From: Bacteriovoracaceae bacterium | GTDB lineage: Bacteria; Bdellovibrionota; Bacteriovoracia; Bacteriovoracales; Bacteriovoracaceae | Reading direction: 5' to 3' | Assembly (NCBI GenBank): GCA_947440875.1 | Contig: CANETG010000024.1 | Span: forward strand, 1 to 17,279 | Length of the DNA stretch: 17,279 nt | In this document: one piece after another, positions 14,043 to 17,279 of the stretch | Numbering within the stretch: the first letter of the stretch is position 1 | Layout: the number at the start of each line of letters is the position of its first letter | The notes under the pieces: model-generated | What the model saw: the letters and a program-made list of their open reading frames with translations, nothing else | Told to the model about the DNA's origin: nothing | The model's database searches: none | Made by a program: the position numbers and the translations under genes

Positions 14043-15137
14043 ATGAAGAAGTTATTTGTTTCTGACCTCAACGGAAAAGAAGAATTCGAGTCGGTCTTCG
14101 TTGTTAAGATCATTAATTGTCTCGAGGACAAAAGTGGAAAGAAGTACTTCAACATTATCCTGACGGATTCAACGGGTGACCTCGAGTCGCGGCTTTGGAA
14201 TTACTCGACGGATGTCGAAAAAAACATTTTGAAAAATGATTTTGTCCGAGTCAAAGGGAAGTTAAACTTTTACCAAGGTCGCAAACAGTTCATCGTCAAC
14301 CAGATCGCAAAACTCCCGCCCCATGAAGTGAACATGGATGATTTCCAGATGAAGGCGAAAGAAGATCCGGAAGCGATGTACAAAAAACTTCTCGAGATCG
14401 TGGGTGGTCTGTCCGACGTTTACATTCGTGATCTACTCCAAAACGTCATCACTGACCCAGAAATCGCAAGACGCCTGAAGACCTGGCAAGCAGGGAAATC
14501 CATTCACCATGCGTATAAATCGGGTCTCCTAGAACACATCCTCTCGTGTACTGAACTGGCCCTCCTTCTTTCACCGCACTACCACGTGAATCCGAACTAT
14601 GTCGTTGCGGGCTCCATTCTCCATGACCTTTGTAAAATATATGAGCTCACTGACGGCATCAACGTGGAATACACCGAGGAAGGAAAACTCGTCGGTCACC
14701 TGGTCAAAGGTCTCGAAATCGTGGACCGCTTTTCTTACAGAATAAAAAATTTCCCGCATTATACAAAGATGCATTTGAAGCACATTCTTCTCTCGCATCA
14801 TGGTGAGTACGAGTACGGGTCTCCAAAAATTCCACAAACATCTGAGGCGTTTCTGGTTCACTTGATCGATCTCATGGATTCGAAAATGGGCTCGCTCGAG
14901 ATCGTGAAGAAAACGGACTCGCAAACTGGGCACTGGTCTGGTTTTGTGAAACACCTCGACCGAATCGTTTATAAATCCGAACTTCCCTTCTATCCGGAAT
15001 ATGTCGCCGATGATCTCCCAGAGGAGAAACCTAATACTTTCTCTCATTCGCAAGGAAAGCCTAAGAGAGATGACCATCATGCAGAGCCAAAAACGAGTCT
15101 CAGCAAGATGTTAGGCGCCATTAAGATAGAAGACTGA
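14043..15137 (+). CDS. YhaM-type 3'-5' exoribonuclease (OB fold plus HD domain)
   Basis: A 364-residue protein. The N-terminal OB fold (about 15-95) contains YFNIILTDSTGDLESRLW and VRVKGKLNFYQGRKQFIV, an RNA- or DNA-binding fold. The HD domain (about 140-300) has HH at 155-156 (SIHHAYKSGLLEH, H165), H194-D195 (SILHDLCKIYEL), H219 (VGHL), HHG at 252-254, and D276 with D279 (HLIDLMDSK). This order is that of YhaM/CBF1 proteins, which degrade RNA or single-stranded DNA from the 3' end. YhaM is about 314 residues; the extra 50 here are a polar C-terminal tail. In the HD signature a Cys (C197) takes the place of the usual Gly (HDLGK in many members). No Shine-Dalgarno is visible before the ATG. 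It is divergent from gap. Confidence 0.9.
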   Translation: MKKLFVSDLNGKEEFESVFVVKIINCLEDKSGKKYFNIILTDSTGDLESRLWNYSTDVEKNILKNDFVRVKGKLNFYQGRKQFIVNQIAKLPPHEVNMDDFQMKAKEDPEAMYKKLLEIVGGLSDVYIRDLLQNVITDPEIARRLKTWQAGKSIHHAYKSGLLEHILSCTELALLLSPHYHVNPNYVVAGSILHDLCKIYELTDGINVEYTEEGKLVGHLVKGLEIVDRFSYRIKNFPHYTKMHLKHILLSHHGEYEYGSPKIPQTSEAFLVHLIDLMDSKMGSLEIVKKTDSQTGHWSGFVKHLDRIVYKSELPFYPEYVADDLPEEKPNTFSHSQGKPKRDDHHAEPKTSLSKMLGAIKIED

Positions 15138-15201
15138 CTGCCTCTAACATTTTTTGACATCGCTATCCGACTTGCAGAGTCTTTTGCCAGAATCGTCTTC
15201 T

Positions 15202-15450
15202 ATGGAAATAGTAAATCAGTCTTCGGATGGACACAAAAGAAAGCAGAAGGTGAGGGAAGTTTTGCAGCGGCACGAACGCTACAGGGTTCTTGAACTTTAT
15301 TTTTGCCGAGAAAGTGGAAGACTCCCAGAGGGGGTTCCGTCGCAAAGATTGGAACTCCTCGAGATCTCCCAAGAAGAGATCAAAGAGTTTCTCCTCGGAC
15401 AATTTCCGCAGGATCCGCTCCTTCACAAATTTCTAAAAATCATCCAGTAA
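15202..15450 (+). CDS. Small charged protein of unknown function
   Basis: 82 residues from the ATG at 15202 (MEIVNQSSDGHKRKQKVREV). The frame runs back to a TTG at 15154, but the added residues look unstructured. It is rich in Lys, Arg and Glu, with likely helices (VREVLQRHERYRVLELYF and SQEEIKEFLLGQF) and no signal peptide or domain that I know. Codon use (CTC, GAG, ATC) resembles the neighbours, which supports a real gene. It follows the YhaM-like gene by 64 nt on the same strand and may share its transcript. Its last 11 bases overlap the end of tatD, which is on the other strand. No clear ribosome-binding site. Confidence 0.55.
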   Translation: MEIVNQSSDGHKRKQKVREVLQRHERYRVLELYFCRESGRLPEGVPSQRLELLEISQEEIKEFLLGQFPQDPLLHKFLKIIQ

Positions 15451-16213
15451 GTTTCGTGAAGCATCGGAGAGAATTTTCAAAAACCTGAATTTTTAGTTCT
15501 TCAAGATCAGTTCCTTTGAGCTCAGCAACCTTCGCTGCTACAAAGGGAAGATAGTAAGGGGCGTTTTCTTTGCCTCGATGGGGCATCGGAGTGAGGAAGG
15601 GTGAATCCGTTTCAAAAAGGATTCTCTCACTGGGTGTGATTTTAACAATTTCTTGAACATTCTGAGCTTTCTTAAAGGTGATGATTCCATTGAAGCCAAT
15701 GAAAAATCCTTCAGAAAGAATAAATTCGGCCAGTTCTTTACTTGATGTGAAACTGTGAACCACACCTTTTCTTTTTAACCGAGATGAAAAGTTTTTCAAG
15801 ATCGCTTCCGTGTCCGCATCCGCCTCACGAGTGTGGATGATCACCGGCAGATCGTTGTCGCATGCAATTTGAAGTTGTTTTTCGAAAACGGCACGCTGAA
15901 TTTCAGGAGGGGAGTTGTTGTAGTGGTAATCGAGACCGATTTCACCTACGGCAATCATCTTTGATTCTTTCGAGCGTGAGATAATTTTGTTGAATTCGGT
16001 CTCCGTTGCTTCTTTCGCGTCGTGAGGATGAATTCCCTGTGAAAAATAAATCTCTGTATACTTCTGTGCGAGATCGCGAACCTTATCTAAATTGTCGGGG
16101 TCTACGCCAATCGTCACAACTTTCGAAATCCCTGCCTCTTTGATTTTAAGAAGAATGTCCTCAAGCGGAAGCTCTTTTAAATAATCTAAATGGCAGTGAG
16201 TCTCGATGTACAT
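15440..16213 (-). CDS. tatD: TatD-family metal-dependent hydrolase (DNase-like)
   Basis: A 257-residue TIM-barrel hydrolase of the TatD family. The metal and catalytic residues are complete: H6 and H8 (ETHCHLDYL), E91 (AVGEIGLDYHY), H127 (VIIHTREA), H153 (VVHSFTSS) and D203 (LFETDSPFLTPMPHRGKENAP). Family members act as 3'-5' exonucleases or DNases and as D-tyrosyl-tRNA-type hydrolases, depending on the member. TatD, YcfH and YjjV paralogs cannot be separated here, so the symbol is generic. Its ATG overlaps the stop of the VKOR-DsbA gene by 1 nt (TAATG), with AGGA 5 nt upstream, so the two are coupled. It converges on the small plus-strand gene with an 11-nt tail overlap, and no terminator is seen between them. 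Confidence 0.95.
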   Translation of the reverse strand: MYIETHCHLDYLKELPLEDILLKIKEAGISKVVTIGVDPDNLDKVRDLAQKYTEIYFSQGIHPHDAKEATETEFNKIISRSKESKMIAVGEIGLDYHYNNSPPEIQRAVFEKQLQIACDNDLPVIIHTREADADTEAILKNFSSRLKRKGVVHSFTSSKELAEFILSEGFFIGFNGIITFKKAQNVQEIVKITPSERILFETDSPFLTPMPHRGKENAPYYLPFVAAKVAELKGTDLEELKIQVFENSLRCFTKLTG

Positions 16214-17279
16214 TATTTTCCTGGGTTCGCGATGATGTCGTCCATGATCGCAAAAAACTGTGGCGTCGGAATCGAGCCTTCGATTTTTTTCCCATTGAGA
16301 ATGATCGTCGGTGTCGATTTCAAGTTGTACTTCGTTCCCTGATTGATGGAAACGATAATCTTCGCATTGAGTTCCGGATTATCGATGCAGTTTGTGAGGT
16401 TATTTTTCTTCATCACGTCAGTGAGCGCTCCAGAGCCAAGCTGTCCCTGGGCCGCGAAAATCTCGTCATGGACCACGTGAAACTTTTTCTCGTCGCACGC
16501 AGCAACTGCCGCGGCATCACAAGCGTTCCGGTGCATCGGACGCTCCATGTTCGCGTTACACTTATTATCGAGAGGATAGAACATGTACTGGATGTTTATT
16601 TTTGTTCCGTAGCGACGGATGAAATCCGGAAGCTGCTCAGACACCACCTTACAGAACGGACACTCAAAATCAGAGAAGATAACCAGGCGCAGAGGAGCAT
16701 CGGTCCATTTCTCAGTTGCCATGTGGATCTTAAACGGTGACTCCTGATCTGGTTCACCTAGGTCCGGAAGCGAACGGAATTGAGAGATAATACTTTGAGA
16801 TATTTTTGACTGGTCATCTTTTTTCTTCGCTGAAGTTGAGTAGAAGATTCCTGCACCCGCTAGGACAATGACTCCCCAGAGGGCCGTGGTTTTCACATCG
16901 GGTGACCACGAATTCACTCCATGTTTCCAAAGAAGGAAAGCTGCAATCCCTGAGAGCACATAGTAAACCGTGCAAAACGGGCATAGGCTTCCGAGGACGA
17001 CGAGTGAATAGCAGAAGAGCGCCACACACCCTAGAAAGTTAATCTTTGAGACAGCACTGGCCGTCTTCTCGAGGGCGTGCGACGGCATGAGTGCAGTGAT
17101 GGCGAAGAGTAATCCGACAACAATTCCGAAGTAGGAAATCGGGACACCGGCGATATTAGAAATACTAGAAAACGTCGCTGTATCGCAGTTGAGGAAACTA
17201 GAGAAATCGCAGAGGCTTTTGGCTCCCCCGAGAGTGGTAGGGAAAATCGTTTTGTAATAATGACTCGTGAGATAAACGG
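16213..17279 (-). CDS. VKOR-DsbA fusion, disulfide-bond-forming membrane protein, 5' end outside window
   Basis: 354 residues are visible and the frame stays open to the right edge, so the N-terminus (first membrane helix) is missing. The first part is a vitamin K epoxide reductase domain: the loop cysteines C23 and C31 (LCDFSSFLNCD), GVPISYFG at 44-51, and the quinone-site CxxC at 99-102 (SLCPFC), with membrane helices between. A further membrane helix (about 134-147) leads to a periplasmic DsbA/thioredoxin-like domain with C206-P-F-C209 (FSDFECPFCKVVSEQLP) and the cis-proline TPTIILNG (P323). VKOR-Trx fusions re-oxidise the attached thioredoxin-like partner with quinone and so introduce disulfides into exported proteins. 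Four extra Cys (KCNANM, NACDAA, AACDEK and TNCIDN) occur in the DsbA helical insert. It is coupled to tatD downstream. Confidence 0.92.
   Translation of the reverse strand, partial: VYLTSHYYKTIFPTTLGGAKSLCDFSSFLNCDTATFSSISNIAGVPISYFGIVVGLLFAITALMPSHALEKTASAVSKINFLGCVALFCYSLVVLGSLCPFCTVYYVLSGIAAFLLWKHGVNSWSPDVKTTALWGVIVLAGAGIFYSTSAKKKDDQSKISQSIISQFRSLPDLGEPDQESPFKIHMATEKWTDAPLRLVIFSDFECPFCKVVSEQLPDFIRRYGTKINIQYMFYPLDNKCNANMERPMHRNACDAAAVAACDEKKFHVVHDEIFAAQGQLGSGALTDVMKKNNLTNCIDNPELNAKIIVSINQGTKYNLKSTPTIILNGKKIEGSIPTPQFFAIMDDIIANPGK

Noticed and set aside
14571..15080. 169-residue minus-strand reading frame
   Set aside because: It is a shadow of the HD domain of the YhaM-like gene, whose motifs are complete.
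15154..15182. Perfect TTGACA as a promoter for the small gene
   Set aside because: The sequence 17 nt downstream (GAGTCT) has no resemblance to a -10 box.
1..17279. CRISPR arrays, tRNA or rRNA genes, insertion sequences, att sites, defence genes
   Set aside because: I looked for direct repeats with spacers, cloverleaf arms, transposase motifs and known defence motifs on both strands and saw none.

Overview
This window looks like chromosomal, mostly housekeeping DNA from a Gram-negative bacterium with a moderate GC content. The gene content (an HD-GYP enzyme, a YhaM-type OB/HD exonuclease, a VKOR-DsbA fusion, a DUF350 membrane protein, a large TadE/G-like protein and a lysine/alanine-rich histone-like protein) gives an impression of the Bdellovibrionota, perhaps a Bacteriovorax/Peredibacter relative. 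That placement is an inference from protein style and was not checked by any search. I see no rRNA, tRNA, CRISPR array, insertion sequence or phage gene.

Left part (1-4140, minus strand). A compact run reads leftwards: glutaredoxin, an SAMHD1/dGTPase-like HD phosphohydrolase, a small exported protein, a membrane protein with two DUF350 units, and the start of a coiled-coil protein that leaves the window. Spacing is tight (12 nt, about 4 nt overlap, 1 nt overlap, 51 nt), so this is probably one operon. Upstream lies a gene for a protein with a very basic N-terminal half and a very acidic C-terminal half. It has its own promoter and ends in a clear intrinsic terminator that sits directly before the glutaredoxin gene.

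Middle part (4149-10452). A large TadE/G-like membrane-anchored protein lies on the minus strand. Plus-strand genes follow: a small two-CxxC membrane protein, ssb with a strong terminator, a 430-nt stretch rich in inverted repeats with no convincing gene, an HD-GYP cyclic-di-GMP phosphodiesterase and a small lipoprotein.

Right part (10465-17279). A gap-pgk-tpiA-secG run on the minus strand covers the middle of glycolysis plus a Sec translocon subunit. Divergent from it are a YhaM-like 3'-5' exoribonuclease and a small unknown protein. On the minus strand at the right edge, a VKOR-DsbA disulfide-forming fusion (5' end outside the window) is translationally coupled to tatD.

Points that stand out: the GAPDH carries unusual residues at the NAD-selectivity positions; the bipolar histone-like protein; an apparent attenuator in front of the glutaredoxin/HD operon; a hairpin that would hide the ribosome-binding site of the first gene; an HD-GYP gene that appears leaderless; and three different HD-superfamily enzymes within 15 kb. 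I did not find a clear-cut new multi-gene defence or biosynthetic system. The best candidate for an undescribed functional unit is the five-gene operon at the left edge.
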